The notes: generated by a model from the sequence alone, not told the origin. Shown: positions 6,569 through 14,585, counted from the stretch's first letter. The stretch is 39,451 nt of DNA from Candidatus Aminicenantota bacterium (GCA_020348385.1 CP070750.1:3649611-3689061), one strand, 5' to 3'. Made by a program: numbers and translations.

Positions 6569-8926
6569 ATGTGGATTCATCACTTAAAAATTGCTATTCG
6601 GAACATCATCCGGCACAAGGGTTATGCCTTTTTGAACATTTTTGGTTTGGCGGCCGGCATGGCCTGCTGCATCCTGATCGGACTTTGGGTTCTGGATGAA
6701 CTGAACTATGACCGCTTTCATGAAAATGCCTCCTCGATATGCCGTGTGGAATCAAGCCAGGAGTTCAACGGACGGACGCTGCACATCTACTGGACACCCC
6801 ACCCTCTAGGACCGGCCCTCGAAGCAGAGATTCCAGAGGTCAAAGACTCCACGCGGGTCCAAAACCTGAGTGCACAGCTCCTCCGATACGAGGACAAAGC
6901 TTTCGAGGAGTATGACGTATGGTCTGTTGATCCTTCGTTTCTCGATATGTTTACCTTCCCGATGATCCAGGGAAATCCTGAAAACGCTCTGTCCGGGACC
7001 TCATCCCTCGTGATGACAGAACGGTTGGCCACAAAATTCTTCGGCGATGAAAACCCGATCGGCAAAGTGATAAACGTGGCTCAATCGTCCGACTTCACGG
7101 TCACCGGCGTTTTAAAGGACATTCCCCGGAACTCCACGCTCCAGTTCGATGTTCTCATCCCGTATGAGTATCTTGTTTCCATCGGCCGGACGGATGATAA
7201 CTTCACCAACAACCAAATCCTGACCTGGATTCAATTGCATTCCGGCGTTTCTGCAGAGGAGGTCAGCGCCAAAATCAGCGGGTTTGTACAAACAAAAGTC
7301 TCCCGCAGCTTGATGGTTCTCGAACTCCTTCCGCTCACAAAGGTGCATCTGTACACCTATTCCGGTTACGAAAAGAACCTAGCCGTCCAGTCCGTGTACC
7401 TGTTTTCGGTTATCGCCATTTTCGTTTTGATTATCGGTTGCATCAATTTCATGAACTTGTCCACGGCTCGTTCGGCAAAACGGGCCAAAGAGGTCGGACT
7501 GAGGAAAGTGGTGGGTGCCTTCCGGTCGCAGCTCATCCGGCAGTTTTATGGCGAATCTCTCCTGTTTGCCTTCATTGCATTGGGACTTGCCGTGGCAGCA
7601 GTTTCGGTCGTTCTTCCGGCATTCGGTAATCTGGCCGGGAAAGACATGTCTTGGAATGTAACGGGTGCCGGAGTACTGATTTTGGGACTGGCCGGAATCG
7701 CCCTGTTGACAGGCCTTGTCTCCGGAAGTTATCCCGCCCTTTTCCTGGCATCCTTCCAACCTGTTAACACCCTCAAAGGAAAACTGAGATCGGGAAAAGG
7801 AAACGCCATTTTCCGCCGAACCCTTGTCGTGGTCCAGTTTGTCCTATCGGCCGCTCTCATCATCGGAACAGGCGTTGTTTCCAAACAGATGACATTCATC
7901 AAGAACAGAAATCTAGGGTGGAACAAAGAACAGGTCGTGGCTATTCCTATACGCTCCTACAGCCGGCCATCGCTGGAAACCCTGAAGGCCGAACTGGCAA
8001 ATACACCCGGGATTTTAAATGTCGCAGTCGCCACGCAGAAACCCTCTTTTACCAGTTGGAGCTCCAGCGGATTCGATTGGGAAGGCAAAGATCCGGCCCT
8101 TAAGGTGGATATAACCTACATGGAAGCAGACGACGGCTATGTGGACACCTTGGGGATGACCATTGTGCAAGGGCGCAATTTTTCCAAAAAATTCCCGACC
8201 GACAAAACAGAGAGTTTTTTGATCAACGAGGAGCTTGCCCGGCTTATGGGTCATGAAGACCCGATCGGGAAGTCCTTTTCGTTCTGGGATCAAAAAGGGA
8301 AAATTATCGGTGTGATCGAAGATTTCCATTTCCAACCTTTGAGAAGAAAAATCGAGCCTCTCATCATACGGTGGTCTCAGCTGAACTGGACGAACTTTCT
8401 GTTTCTCCGGATCGCTCCAGAAGGTATCATGGAAACCATCGGAACTGTCCAGGGAACTTGGGAAAAAATCCTGCCCGCTATTCCGTTCAGCTACCAGTTT
8501 TTGGACGAGGATTTTGCCACGATATACAGGTCGGAAGAACGGACGGGGACGCTGCTCAAGATCTTCACGGCCATGGCCATCCTGGTAGCCTGTCTGGGAC
8601 TTTTCGGGCTCGCCTCCTATGCAGCCGAACAGAGGACCAAAGAGATCGGGATCCGCAAGGTCTTGGGGGCTTCAGTGCCGGGGATCACGGCACTCATGTG
8701 CAGGGAATTCTTGGTGCTTATCGGGTTAGCCAACCTTATCGCCTGGCCAGTTGCTTATTTTGCCATCAAGGATTGGTTGGACAACTTTGCCTACCGAACG
8801 AATATTCCCGCTTTGATGTTCCTCAACGCTCTGATCCTCTCCCTGGTCATCGGATTGATGACCGTGATCTACAGGGCCATCCGCGCCGCTTCAGCTAATC
8901 CCGTGGAAGCTCTGAAACACGAATAA
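6569..8926 (+). CDS. MacB/FtsX-type ABC transporter permease, no ATPase partner here
   Basis: A 785-residue protein with the duplicated layout of large FtsX-like permeases. It has a cytosolic start and first helix (AIRNIIRHKGYAFLNIFGLA), a long periplasmic MacB-type domain (about 45-280), a helix group around 285-405 with AKEVGLRKVVGA, a second helix near 420-440, a second periplasmic region, and a final three-helix FtsX core with TKEIGIRKVLGA. The two EVGLRKV/EIGIRKV motifs are the usual coupling regions for the nucleotide-binding subunit. GGAGG is 8 nt before the ATG. No ABC ATPase is encoded in the window, so the partner must be elsewhere. It follows the signalling operon by 63 nt and may be read from it. 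Family roles include export of lipids, peptides or antibiotics; substrate unknown. Confidence 0.93.
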   Translation: MWIHHLKIAIRNIIRHKGYAFLNIFGLAAGMACCILIGLWVLDELNYDRFHENASSICRVESSQEFNGRTLHIYWTPHPLGPALEAEIPEVKDSTRVQNLSAQLLRYEDKAFEEYDVWSVDPSFLDMFTFPMIQGNPENALSGTSSLVMTERLATKFFGDENPIGKVINVAQSSDFTVTGVLKDIPRNSTLQFDVLIPYEYLVSIGRTDDNFTNNQILTWIQLHSGVSAEEVSAKISGFVQTKVSRSLMVLELLPLTKVHLYTYSGYEKNLAVQSVYLFSVIAIFVLIIGCINFMNLSTARSAKRAKEVGLRKVVGAFRSQLIRQFYGESLLFAFIALGLAVAAVSVVLPAFGNLAGKDMSWNVTGAGVLILGLAGIALLTGLVSGSYPALFLASFQPVNTLKGKLRSGKGNAIFRRTLVVVQFVLSAALIIGTGVVSKQMTFIKNRNLGWNKEQVVAIPIRSYSRPSLETLKAELANTPGILNVAVATQKPSFTSWSSSGFDWEGKDPALKVDITYMEADDGYVDTLGMTIVQGRNFSKKFPTDKTESFLINEELARLMGHEDPIGKSFSFWDQKGKIIGVIEDFHFQPLRRKIEPLIIRWSQLNWTNFLFLRIAPEGIMETIGTVQGTWEKILPAIPFSYQFLDEDFATIYRSEERTGTLLKIFTAMAILVACLGLFGLASYAAEQRTKEIGIRKVLGASVPGITALMCREFLVLIGLANLIAWPVAYFAIKDWLDNFAYRTNIPALMFLNALILSLVIGLMTVIYRAIRAASANPVEALKHE

Positions 8927-8933
8927 TTTTATT

Positions 8934-8945
8934 GGGGACGTCCCC
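8934..8945. repeat. GGGGACGTCCCC palindrome between convergent genes
   Basis: A perfect 12-bp palindrome lying in the 23-bp gap between the permease stop (8926) and the stop of the small minus-strand gene (8950). It is one of several GGGGAC/GTCCCC elements in the window (also near 9202, 14552, 30742 and 36850). It could act as a two-way 3'-end structure, although the uninterrupted palindrome leaves no loop without fraying. Confidence 0.6.
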
Positions 8946-8949
8946 TAGA

Positions 8950-9141
8950 TTATCCGCCGAGGACTCTGGCGGGGAGCGTGAATAAAGCCTTAATGAACCG
9001 GAAAAAGGCCTCCACCGTGATGCCGATCAGCCTCAAGGGAAGCATCAGGAGCCAGACGATCGGAAAAAGAAGCAACGCAAGGATAGCCACCGGCCAGCAT
9101 ATCAACAGCAAAAGCAGCCACAAAATAAATTTTACAAACAT
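8950..9141 (-). CDS. 63-residue hydrophobic membrane protein
   Basis: A very hydrophobic protein: two closely spaced helices (about 3-25 and 26-40, separated by a Pro) and an amphipathic tail (VEAFFRFIKALFTLPARVLGG). GGAAGG lies just upstream of the ATG at 9139-9141, which is why I start here; the same frame runs open further upstream, but that part is antisense to the Nudix gene and has no SD. It is convergent with the permease. No family is recognised; its size and pattern resemble small membrane-remodelling or accessory proteins, but nothing shows a function. Confidence 0.6.
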   Translation of the reverse strand: MFVKFILWLLLLLICWPVAILALLLFPIVWLLMLPLRLIGITVEAFFRFIKALFTLPARVLGG

Positions 9142-9201
9142 CGTTACCTTCCATAAAACTATACGACCCAAACTCGTAAAAAGTTCAATCAAATTTAATT
9201 T

Positions 9202-9231
9202 GGGGACAGGTACCGAATTAGTTAGTATAAT
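9202..9231 (+). promoter_or_regulatory. GGGGAC-type repeat half and candidate promoter of the Nudix gene
   Basis: GGGGACAGGTACC (9202-9214) is a variant of the window's repeat family. TATAAT (9226-9231) is a perfect -10, and the six bases 17 bp upstream of it (9203-9208, GGGACA) fall inside the repeat and match TTGACA at four positions. The repeat may therefore have supplied the -35 of the Nudix gene. The -10 is convincing; the -35 is tentative. Confidence 0.5.
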
Positions 9232-9252
9232 AAAATCCACAGGTGAACAGAA

Positions 9253-9681
9253 ATGCAATGGCCAAAACCACCATCGGCTCCGAAGGCGGCTGTCGGCGCT
9301 GTTATCATAAAAGAGGGAAAGGTGTTGCTGGTCAAGCGGAAGTACGCCCCTAAAAAAGGAAAGTGGGCCATCCCCGGTGGCTCTGTGGATCTGGGAGAAA
9401 CGTTGCAAGCCGCCGCGGAACGGGAGGTTAGAGAAGAAACGGGATTGATCACCGAAGCCAAAGAGCCGGTCTACACTTTTGACCTGATCGAGCGTGACTC
9501 TAAAGGAGAAGTCATATTCCATTATGTGATCGTGGACCTCCATGGTGAATACATCAGCGGAGATCCTCATCCAGCAGACGATGTCAGCGACGCCAGATGG
9601 TTCGATCCTGATGAGATCGAGGAGCTCGATATTTCAGAGAATACCAAGAAACTTCTCCATAAGATTGGATTTCTTGTGTAA
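9253..9681 (+). CDS. Nudix hydrolase
   Basis: A 142-residue Nudix protein with a perfect Nudix box (G-x5-E-x7-REUxEExGU): GGSVDLGETLQ followed by REVREETGL, so all metal-binding glutamates are present. It is preceded by the usual AVGAVIIKEGKVLLVKR strand. Substrates in this family are nucleoside diphosphates linked to another moiety (ADP-ribose, dNTPs, NADH). The short length and GKWAIPGGSVDLGE context resemble ADP-ribose pyrophosphatase or MutT-like housekeeping enzymes, but specificity cannot be read from the sequence. AGGTGA lies 6 nt before the ATG. It is followed 47 nt later by a membrane protein with its own SD. Confidence 0.93.
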   Translation: MQWPKPPSAPKAAVGAVIIKEGKVLLVKRKYAPKKGKWAIPGGSVDLGETLQAAAEREVREETGLITEAKEPVYTFDLIERDSKGEVIFHYVIVDLHGEYISGDPHPADDVSDARWFDPDEIEELDISENTKKLLHKIGFLV

Positions 9682-9728
9682 CCCAAGTAGTTTTCTCATC
9701 GTATACATAAACAGATGGGAGGAATTCC

Positions 9729-10214
9729 ATGATTCTTTACGCAGGTTCAATCAAATATGAAACTTGGGTCAAAATCCTCCTGGGATTTCCGATCGTTCTT
9801 GTCATAGCCATGGGACTTTATTTTTACAACATAGCCCGTTTACAGCAGGGGATATCTGCCGTGACTGTTCATGGATTCCATGTCGCTTCTATCGTTTTGT
9901 TCGCAACAGCCCCTTTTATCCTTTTTATTTACTGGCTCGTTCTTCCGACAAAGATCTTCATCCACCAAGATAAAATAAAGATAAAGTACGGGCAGTTCTA
10001 CTGGAATGTCCGTTACGAGACGATCGAGTGTCTTAAAACAGCCAAAGGCATACCGCCTGTGTGGAGCAACAGTTCTGTGACCTCATACCGAAATCAGATC
10101 GAAATCGTCCGCATAAAAAAGATGAACATACGGCTCTCCCCCGACAACCGGGATCAATTCCTGGATCACGCTAACCGCGCCCTGTCCGACTGGAAGCGGA
10201 CACACGGTAGTTGA
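9729..10214 (+). CDS. two-helix membrane protein with C-terminal PH-like domain
   Basis: 161 residues: two transmembrane helices (about 13-35 and 52-74), then a soluble domain of strands and one C-terminal helix. The pattern LPTKIFIHQDKIKIKYGQFYWNVRYETIECLK...NQIEIVRIKKMNIRLSPDNRDQFLDHANRA is typical of bacterial PH-like domains behind a two-helix hairpin (as in many small membrane proteins annotated with a bPH domain); this is a fold-level guess. GGGAGG is 6 nt before the ATG. No enzymatic residues are evident. It is convergent with the gene at 10239. Confidence 0.8.
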   Translation: MILYAGSIKYETWVKILLGFPIVLVIAMGLYFYNIARLQQGISAVTVHGFHVASIVLFATAPFILFIYWLVLPTKIFIHQDKIKIKYGQFYWNVRYETIECLKTAKGIPPVWSNSSVTSYRNQIEIVRIKKMNIRLSPDNRDQFLDHANRALSDWKRTHGS

Positions 10215-10238
10215 TAGATCAATCCCCGAGAGTTTTTT

Positions 10239-11780
10239 CTATTCCCTTTTTTTCTTTTTTGCTTCGAGCTCTTTCAGTTTTTCTGTCGCCCCTCTCTTGA
10301 GATTTTCCAGAGTTGTCTTGTCTGCTTTCTTGTCCTTAGGGATCATCTCCAGGGTTTTTTTGTAGTATTTTATGGCCAAGTCTATGTCCCCGTCATTCAT
10401 GTGGGCTTCTGCCAGGCTGTCGTACACATTGGCCGAATCGGGGTAGTTTTCCACATTCAGCTTAAAAATTTCGATGGCCTCTTTTGTCTTTTTTGCATTC
10501 AAAAAGGTGTAACCGATCCTGTTAATTGCCGCCTCATCAACATCATCGGGGTGATTGTTTTTCAACTCGTGAAAAACCTTGACTGCCTCCTTCATACCCT
10601 TGTCCACCATCGTCTTGGTAAAGGCCCGAGCGGGAGAATCAAACCGGTCATAACCTAAAAAGCCGAGTCCCAAATCATTCCCTCCGCCAATCGCATGTTT
10701 CACGATCTCGTCCCCGATACTTAACCCGTTGAAACTGTTCGTAAAATAGACGACCCCGATCTTTTTTTCCTTGTAGGCGACTATATAATTTCGGAATATT
10801 CCATAATCCCCCCACTGCCAAAAGGCTTTTCCATTCGGTGTTTTTTCCAACCCGAATCCGAGTCCCCAATACACATTCTTATCCACATCTATCTCAGGTG
10901 TGAGCATTTTTGCGATCGTTTCATTTTTCAATCCCACATCGTTCAGCATAGCCAAGACAAATCGGGCGTAATCCTCTGCGGTCGTGTACAGGCTGGCGGC
11001 AGCTGTGGCACTTCTACGTTTGCGGAACCTTCCGTTGGTCTCACTGAATACATCATGGCCGACTGCAGCCTGTGCCTCGTACCTTTTCTGCCACACCATG
11101 CTGCTGTGTTCCATCCCCAACGGTTCTAATGCCGCTTTCACCATAAGGTCTTTGAGAGGTTCTCCCTTGAGATGTTCGATGACCTGCTGGAGATACTGGT
11201 AACCGTCAGCAGAATATTTGTACCGAGAGCCCGGCTCAAAAAGTATCGGAAGGGGCCTTCGGGGTTCCCCATGGGGCAAACCCGAAGAATGACTCAAGAC
11301 TAGACGGGCGGTTACGCGGCGGAACCAATCCCGGTTGAATCCCTCCAGGTCCCATGGGTGTCTTATGTATTTTTTTACAAGAACTTCCTGCGGTATATAT
11401 TCATGTAGCGGTTTATCCAGATCCAACTCGCCACGCTCCACCAATTGCATGGCCATGTAGGCAAAAAAGGGCTTGGTCAGGGAGGCTGCCTCGAAAATTG
11501 TGTCTTTTGTTACTGCTTCGCCCGTTTTGGTGTTTTTGATGCCGAATCCTTCGGTCCAGATGATCTTGCCGTCCTTGATAACTGCTATCGACATTCCCGG
11601 GATATCAGCTTTCTTCATCAACTCCGGAACCAGCTCCTCCAGTTCAGCGATCAGCTTCTGACTGTCTGCGTCGGCTTTAAGAGGTGGCGCCTCCTGAGCC
11701 TTCAAAAATGATCCGAATGCAAACAAAACCAAAATTATGAAGGATAAAAACTGTCTAAAACGAAAACGCAAATTTTTCAT
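10239..11780 (-). CDS. secreted beta-lactamase-fold serine hydrolase with C-terminal TPRs
   Basis: 513 residues. A signal peptide (about 1-28, ending LKAQ) leads into a class C beta-lactamase/DD-peptidase-fold domain (about 45-385): nucleophile motif SLTK (S100, K103), second motif YSA (Y189) and a WQWGDYG stretch where the KTG-equivalent lies. The remainder (about 405-500) contains TPR-like repeats ending in a Lys-rich tail. The TPR half suggests it binds a partner protein. The family includes esterases, D-aminopeptidases and penicillin-binding-like proteins; resistance to beta-lactams is not implied. AAAGGAG precedes the ATG. A paralogue with the same domain order is at 33837-35570. It is divergent from the C45 gene. 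Confidence 0.92.
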   Translation of the reverse strand: MKNLRFRFRQFLSFIILVLFAFGSFLKAQEAPPLKADADSQKLIAELEELVPELMKKADIPGMSIAVIKDGKIIWTEGFGIKNTKTGEAVTKDTIFEAASLTKPFFAYMAMQLVERGELDLDKPLHEYIPQEVLVKKYIRHPWDLEGFNRDWFRRVTARLVLSHSSGLPHGEPRRPLPILFEPGSRYKYSADGYQYLQQVIEHLKGEPLKDLMVKAALEPLGMEHSSMVWQKRYEAQAAVGHDVFSETNGRFRKRRSATAAASLYTTAEDYARFVLAMLNDVGLKNETIAKMLTPEIDVDKNVYWGLGFGLEKTPNGKAFWQWGDYGIFRNYIVAYKEKKIGVVYFTNSFNGLSIGDEIVKHAIGGGNDLGLGFLGYDRFDSPARAFTKTMVDKGMKEAVKVFHELKNNHPDDVDEAAINRIGYTFLNAKKTKEAIEIFKLNVENYPDSANVYDSLAEAHMNDGDIDLAIKYYKKTLEMIPKDKKADKTTLENLKRGATEKLKELEAKKKKRE

Positions 11781-11956
11781 TGTTTTCTCCTTTCGATACC
11801 ATCCATTCTACATGACGTGTGAGGAAATAAAAGGTTTATGCCGAACTAATTTTATAACAAATCCGTTTAGAGTAATGAGTTTATTTGGAAAAATGAGAAA
11901 ACAGTCAGAAAAAGACGAATCATGTAACTAGCATTCTAGTAATTATGTAATTTAGC

Positions 11957-11984
11957 TTGATGTAATTGTGAATTGTGATACAAT
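11957..11984 (+). promoter_or_regulatory. promoter of the C45 hydrolase gene (shared block, copy 1)
   Basis: TTGATG (11957-11962), a 16-bp spacer and TACAAT (11979-11984). The spacer and flank are nearly identical to those upstream of the gene at 16910-18205 (GAATTGTG, one variable base, then TACAATAT in both), suggesting a common regulator or sigma factor. The SD GGAG lies 8 bases after the end of a short AT-rich leader. Confidence 0.6.
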
Positions 11985-12018
11985 ATAAAAACTTATGCAA
12001 TACACTAAAGGAGACAAC

Positions 12019-13275
12019 ATGATCAGATTTTCCAAAAATGTCGTAGTATCCGCTATTGTAGGAATGGCTTTTTTGCTGAGTATGATGGCAATGCCATCTA
12101 CAGCGCAGGAGCTGGAATACAAGGAAACGGTTATCGCAGGCGGACCGGACAAGTTCGCGGAAGTCCGGCATGTCGTCCTCAAGGGGTCGAATTTCGAAAT
12201 CGGCAAAAAGATCGGAGAAATTGCCAAAAGGGATGGCACCCCGATTTTGCCCTCGGGCAATCACATCATGAACAGGGCCAAACGGGAGTACATGGCAAAA
12301 AATTATCCGATCCTACACGAGCGTATGAGGGGACTGGCTGCTGCCTATGGACTGAACTTCTCCGACGATTCTTATGATTTTTCAGGCCTTTTCCAGAAAC
12401 AAATGACGCCATCGGGATGTTCGGTCACGTTTTATCCGGCAAGCGCCACAGTAGGCGGACACAACATCTTGAGCCGGAATTATGATTTTATAACGGGTGA
12501 TATGACCGGCAGAAAGCCGCAAAAGGGGCAATTGGCCATGATGGCCCGGCCGATCCTGTTCGAGATCCATCCCGACCAGGGTTATCCATCCTTATCCCTG
12601 TGTGTCGCCGAATATCTCGGGGGCGTGCTGGACGGGATCAATTCAGAAGGCCTTGTCGTGGCTATCCTTGCCGATGAGGAATCTGGTGGAAAAGTTGGCC
12701 GCGAACCCGGTGATGAAGTCGGCATGCATGAACTGATGGGCATGCGCTACCTACTGGACAATTGCAAAAATGTGGAAGAAGCCAAGGAAGCTCTGCTTTC
12801 CTTGAAGCATTATTATGCTATCATCCCCTGCCACTACATCATCGGTGACAGGAGTGGAAAATCTTTCATATTCGAGTTCGCCTCCGCCCGCAACCGGAGT
12901 TATATCATCGACGGGGATGGCCCTCAATGTGTGACAAACCACCTTGTTTTCCACCATCAAAAAATTGATGAAATCCCGGAAACCGGTATAGGTGGGAGTT
13001 TGAGAAGGTACAAAATGCTGGATGATTCTATCAAGGCTAAGGAAAAATTCACGATCGAGGATATCGCCGCCATCAACGCCCAAGTGGCCATTCCACCGAA
13101 TGCACCGCGCAATCCAGCAATCGCTCCAGGCCGCACCCTTTGGTACGCGCAGTACGACCTAGAAAATCTTACGCTGACCGTGAAATTTTATCTCGGTGAA
13201 AAGCCGGATCCAGAAAACGAAAAAAGAGTTATCCTGGAATACTCGCCCTCAAAATTGTATAAACTACAAAAATAG
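12019..13275 (+). CDS. secreted C45-like (acyl-CoA:6-APA acyltransferase family) Ntn hydrolase
   Basis: 418 residues from the ATG at 12019, chosen because AAAGGAG precedes it (an upstream in-frame ATG at 11995 lacks an SD). The signal peptide ends about residue 30 (STAQ). The Ntn-type nucleophile is probably C134 in PSGCSVTFY, after which the GHNILSRNYDF motif (choloylglycine/C45 signature RNxDF) follows, and EGLVVAI and NHL blocks appear further on. The family hydrolyses amide bonds, for example acyl-amino acids or acylated peptides, and some members act on acyl-homoserine lactones. The natural substrate here is not evident. In classical members the cysteine becomes N-terminal by self-cleavage at G-C, so the long N-terminus here may be a propeptide. 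The gene is convergent with 13280-13675, four bases apart, and shares a closely related signal peptide with it. Confidence 0.85.
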   Translation: MIRFSKNVVVSAIVGMAFLLSMMAMPSTAQELEYKETVIAGGPDKFAEVRHVVLKGSNFEIGKKIGEIAKRDGTPILPSGNHIMNRAKREYMAKNYPILHERMRGLAAAYGLNFSDDSYDFSGLFQKQMTPSGCSVTFYPASATVGGHNILSRNYDFITGDMTGRKPQKGQLAMMARPILFEIHPDQGYPSLSLCVAEYLGGVLDGINSEGLVVAILADEESGGKVGREPGDEVGMHELMGMRYLLDNCKNVEEAKEALLSLKHYYAIIPCHYIIGDRSGKSFIFEFASARNRSYIIDGDGPQCVTNHLVFHHQKIDEIPETGIGGSLRRYKMLDDSIKAKEKFTIEDIAAINAQVAIPPNAPRNPAIAPGRTLWYAQYDLENLTLTVKFYLGEKPDPENEKRVILEYSPSKLYKLQK

Positions 13276-13282
13276 TCGACTA
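13273..13282. other. 10-bp palindrome holding both convergent stop codons
   Basis: TAGTCGACTA is a perfect palindrome in which the first TAG ends the plus-strand C45 gene and the last three bases (read as TAG) end the minus-strand gene. It shows that the two reading frames end head-on four bases apart, with no room for separate terminators. Confidence 0.8.
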
Positions 13283-13675
13283 CTCTATAATCTTTTCGCC
13301 TGTTATATCAATTCCCTGTGCCTCGTTCACCGCATGGCACTTGGTGTATTTTCCGTTTTCGTCTTTCGAGAAAGTCAGCACCCAGACGCTCATTTCATCC
13401 TCGATAGTGAACACAAACTCTTCGCCTTCTTTGGGAATCATTTCCCCCGGATCTCCCGCATCCTGCGGCCATGCCCAGAGGGCGTCATTCTCGACATAAA
13501 ACTGAACGGTCATAACTCCCTGTCCTGATTCAGTCATGTCGAACTCATAGTCTCCCAAGATCGGGGCATACTTTTTTTCCAGGTCCTGGGCTACAGCCGG
13601 CAGTGCCATCAGAGTCAACAAAAATGACATTCCTACAAATACGGACACAACAACATTTTTGGATAATTTAATCAT
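13280..13675 (-). CDS. small secreted beta-rich protein
   Basis: 131 residues from the ATG at 13675 (AAAGGAGG just upstream; longer in-frame starts lack an SD). The signal peptide (about 1-29, ending AVAQ) is closely related to that of the convergent C45 gene: about 23 of the first 35 residues match. The mature part (about 100 residues) is a string of short strands with many D, E, G and Y residues (GDYEFDMTESG, VQFYVENDALW, MSVWVLTFSKDENGKYTK), resembling the small beta-barrel domain found C-terminal to serine beta-lactamase-like hydrolases (DUF3471 type, tentative). It may bind a ligand or a partner; no catalytic motif is seen. Confidence 0.75.
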   Translation of the reverse strand: MIKLSKNVVVSVFVGMSFLLTLMALPAVAQDLEKKYAPILGDYEFDMTESGQGVMTVQFYVENDALWAWPQDAGDPGEMIPKEGEEFVFTIEDEMSVWVLTFSKDENGKYTKCHAVNEAQGIDITGEKIIE

Positions 13676-13712
13676 GATACCTCCTTTTACGCTTGAAAGA
13701 TCCATCCACTCC

Positions 13713-13742
13713 ATTATACGCAGACTCGACCATAAAGTTCAA
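13713..13742 (-). promoter_or_regulatory. promoter of the small secreted protein gene
   Basis: Read on the minus strand: TTGAAC (13737-13742), 18-bp spacer, TATAAT (13713-13718). The -10 is perfect, the -35 matches four of six and the spacer is one base long. It lies about 37 nt upstream of the ATG at 13675, so it fits the start chosen. Confidence 0.55.
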
Positions 13743-13789
13743 TTTTCGCTTTTTCCTCGCAAAATTCCTTTTTCTCACTTTATTTCCTT

Positions 13790-13929
13790 GGAAGTCAAAC
13801 AAACTGGTTAGGAAGGCATCCGGAGGCGAGCGGGCATGGTTCCTCGAAGAGGAGAGCGAGCCGAGGAATAAGCGGAATTTCCTCGCTAGGGAAATTCAGC
13901 GGCCTGACGAAGCAGTTTGCCTGACTTCC
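13790..13929. repeat. 140-bp multi-hairpin element bounded by 17-bp inverted repeats
   Basis: The 17-bp ends (13790-13806 and 13913-13929) are inverted copies matching at 15 of 17 bases. Inside are a 7-bp stem (TTCCTCG 13840-13846 with CGAGGAA 13862-13868) and a perfect 8-bp hairpin (GAATTTCC 13875-13882, 7-nt loop, GGAAATTC 13890-13897). The element abuts the stop codon of the gene at 13931, so it lies at its 3' end. No protein-coding logic fits: a plus-strand frame passes through, but it has no SD and low-complexity charged content. It could be a MITE/REP-like repeat or a structured RNA; the edges are sharp, which suggests a mobile or repeated unit. Confidence 0.65.
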
Positions 13930-13930
13930 T

Positions 13931-14509
13931 TTACTTCACTCTTGTGTATTTCATCTCCATGTTTTTGAATTCTTCTCCATCTTTAAGTTTTGCGTAGGTT
14001 ATGGAGATGTATTCATCCTTGGAGGCAAAATAGGCTTCTTCGCGTAATTCCAAGGTTTGTCCTGAGACAGGATCGAACATCTCCGCAAAGAATCGGTATT
14101 TTTTCGTTTCTGCATCGTAACTTCCAGAGCTCGAGAGCACCCCCGTGTTGCTGTTATCGATCCAGATGGAAAAAAATTCCTGTTTACCATTGTCATACCC
14201 CATGATGTTGATCCCTTTGAATGGAGTCCCCATGAATTCTCCCAGGAAGTCACCGTAAAGGAAACGACCGTCGAAGATCAGTTTAAAGTCAGCCTGGCCT
14301 TTGGTAACGACGGGAGGTGCATTCGGTTCCATCCAGATCTTCACATCGGCGGTCCATGTCCCCACGAATTGCTTCAAGAGCTCATGGAATTCACCAGGCT
14401 TCATGAGCTTTTCGATTTTCTCCATTTGAGCTGCGGATTCTTCCTGGGCAAAACACGGCGTCAAAAAAACCATCGCAATGATTAAGGTAAACACTGCTTG
14501 CATCTTCAT
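13931..14509 (-). CDS. secreted DUF1579-type protein
   Basis: 192 residues. The signal peptide (about 1-22, ending CFAQ) is followed by a DUF1579-like domain: LKQFVGTWTADVKIWMEP, the GQADFKLIFDGRFLYGDFLGEFMG stretch, and MGYDNGKQEFFSIWIDN are the hallmark strands of this lipocalin-like beta-barrel family. Members are secreted or periplasmic proteins of unknown function, often with about 150 residues in the domain, as here. GGAGGG lies 5 to 8 nt before the ATG. The stop adjoins the 140-bp structured element on the 3' side. Confidence 0.85.
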   Translation of the reverse strand: MKMQAVFTLIIAMVFLTPCFAQEESAAQMEKIEKLMKPGEFHELLKQFVGTWTADVKIWMEPNAPPVVTKGQADFKLIFDGRFLYGDFLGEFMGTPFKGINIMGYDNGKQEFFSIWIDNSNTGVLSSSGSYDAETKKYRFFAEMFDPVSGQTLELREEAYFASKDEYISITYAKLKDGEEFKNMEMKYTRVK

Positions 14510-14551
14510 TTTATTCCCTCCATATAAGCCTTTTTATTGTAACTCACTCTT

Positions 14552-14585
14552 AAAAAAGGGGACGGTTCTATTTTTTCAATAGAAC
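14552..14585. repeat. GGGGACGGTTCTA repeat with 8-bp hairpin at the sulfatase 3' end
   Basis: Positions 14552-14576 match one arm of the 26-bp inverted repeat at 30742-30817 over about 25 nt. A perfect 8-bp stem (GTTCTATT 14565-14572, 5-nt loop, AATAGAAC 14578-14585) sits there; read on the minus strand it spans the last codons and the stop of the sulfatase and is followed by GTCCCC and six T, like a weak terminator. Confidence 0.6.

Noticed and set aside
8950..9570. Long minus-strand reading frame of about 206 codons over the Nudix gene
   Set aside because: Only its last 63 codons have a start with an SD and a membrane-protein pattern; the rest is the antisense of the Nudix coding region with no family signature.
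11995..12018. Upstream in-frame ATG for the C45 hydrolase
   Set aside because: No SD; the AAAGGAG before 12019 and the signal peptide starting there fit better.
13693..13968. Plus-strand frame of 91 codons across the 140-bp structured element
   Set aside because: No SD, low-complexity charged content and it runs through inverted-repeat DNA, so it is probably not coding.
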